From: an uncultured Thalassospira sp.
GTDB lineage: Bacteria; Pseudomonadota; Alphaproteobacteria; Rhodospirillales_A; Thalassospiraceae
NCBI GenBank assembly: GCA_946885765.1
Contig: CAMPHD010000147.1
Coordinates: 1-7,786 of the forward strand
DNA: 7,786 bases
Direction of reading: 5' to 3'
A program made the position numbers and the translations under genes. The notes below the pieces were generated by a model, which did not search any database, was not told the origin of the DNA, and saw only the letters and a list, made by a program, of their open reading frames with translations. Positions 7,252-7,786 of this stretch are shown here, in pieces (positions within the stretch are counted from its first letter, which is position 1; every line of letters begins with the position of its first letter).

Positions 7252-7786
7252 GTGTTGCGATTATCGATTATGGTTCAGGCAACCTGCGTTCTGCTGCCAA
7301 GGCGTTTGAACGCGCGGCCCGTGAAACCGGCTTTTCCGACGATATCATTGTCACCGATGATCCGGAAAAGGTCCGCAATGCCAGCCATATCGTCCTGCCC
7401 GGTGTTGGCGCTTATGCCGATTGCCGTACCGGACTTGATGCCGTTACCGGCATGGTCGAAGTTCTGAACGAACAGGTCATCAAGGGCGGCAAACCGTTCT
7501 TTGGCATTTGTGTCGGCATGCAGTTGATGTCGACAGTCGGTCGCGAATTTGCCGATACCCCCGGTCTTGACTGGATCAAGGGCGAAGTGGTTGCGATTGA
7601 ACCCGCAGACCCGTCGCTTAAAATCCCGCATATGGGCTGGAACGATCTTGTCCTTGATCCGTCGGGCAAGTCACATGCCGTGCTTTCGGGTGTTTCGGAT
7701 GGTGATCACGCCTACTTTGTACACAGCTATCACATGAATGTGCAAAACTCGGACGAGCGTCTGGCATCGGTCGAGTATAGCGGAGC
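7248..7786 (+). CDS. hisH: Imidazole glycerol phosphate synthase, glutamine amidotransferase subunit HisH (partial)
   Basis: Class I glutaminase that hydrolyses glutamine and channels ammonia to HisF for making imidazole glycerol phosphate and AICAR. The window holds 179 complete codons plus two bases; the family is about 200-215 residues. Visible motifs are the N-terminal strand AIIDYGSGNLRS (4-15), the oxyanion-loop PGVGAY (51-56), the nucleophile elbow FFGICVGMQLM (84-94; catalytic C88), the HisF-contact region KIPHMGWN (125-132) and YFVHSYH (156-162). The catalytic His/Glu pair, normally in an FHPEKS motif, lies past the right edge. The ATG overlaps the preceding stop as ATGA, and GGGAG at 7231-7235 may serve as a somewhat distant ribosome binding site. 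hisA and hisF would be expected next in alphaproteobacteria, but they are not in view. Confidence 0.97.
   Translation, partial: MSVAIIDYGSGNLRSAAKAFERAARETGFSDDIIVTDDPEKVRNASHIVLPGVGAYADCRTGLDAVTGMVEVLNEQVIKGGKPFFGICVGMQLMSTVGREFADTPGLDWIKGEVVAIEPADPSLKIPHMGWNDLVLDPSGKSHAVLSGVSDGDHAYFVHSYHMNVQNSDERLASVEYSG

Noticed and set aside
1..7786. CRISPR array, insertion sequence, prophage, toxin-antitoxin or defence system
   Set aside because: All coding space is explained by recognisable housekeeping, salvage and sensory genes, and no repeat array, transposase or small two-gene module is present.

Overview
The window looks like ordinary chromosomal DNA of a free-living alphaproteobacterium. The evidence is the hslV/hslU pair lying divergent to a his run in the order hisB – DUF2628 – hisH, the HslV N-terminus with a short propeptide ending in HG before the catalytic TTIL, and the moderately GC-rich, dense coding. 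By overall feel it resembles Rhodospirillales-type marine genera such as Thalassospira, but that genus guess is weak and rests on no search.

Layout: on the minus strand, hslV (1238-1798) is followed by hslU (1-1179, C-terminus cut by the window edge). Together they encode the ATP-dependent HslVU protease. A 207-bp divergent spacer (1799-2005) holds candidate promoters and two inverted repeats. On the plus strand come ade (adenine deaminase, 2006-3736), then after 122 bp a membrane-bound dCache/class III adenylate cyclase (3859-5991), then after 148 bp hisB (6140-6739), a small DUF2628 membrane-protein gene (6811-7251) and hisH (7248 to the end, cut). hisH overlaps the DUF2628 stop by 4 bases. 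No stretch longer than about 210 bases lacks a gene.

The plus-strand genes fall into two blocks. hisB, the DUF2628 gene and hisH form the start of a histidine biosynthesis operon. The imidazoleglycerol-phosphate dehydratase (HisB) and the glutaminase subunit of IGP synthase (HisH) are the enzymes. DUF2628 is an unexplained passenger often seen at this place in alphaproteobacteria. ade feeds adenine into hypoxanthine for purine salvage, and the cyclase is a sensory cAMP source. Both sit between hslV and hisB, which in many relatives are direct neighbours, so they look like an insertion into a conserved junction.

The most interesting signal is in the cyclase. Its periplasmic dCache domain carries residues spaced like the published universal amino-acid-binding motif (Y173, R178, W180, Y181, Y196, D226). 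This suggests a receptor that turns an external amino acid directly into cAMP. The catalytic domain has the Lys/Thr adenine-recognition pair (K493/T567) typical of class IIIb cyclases. I found no CRISPR array, mobile element, RNA gene, phage gene or defence system.
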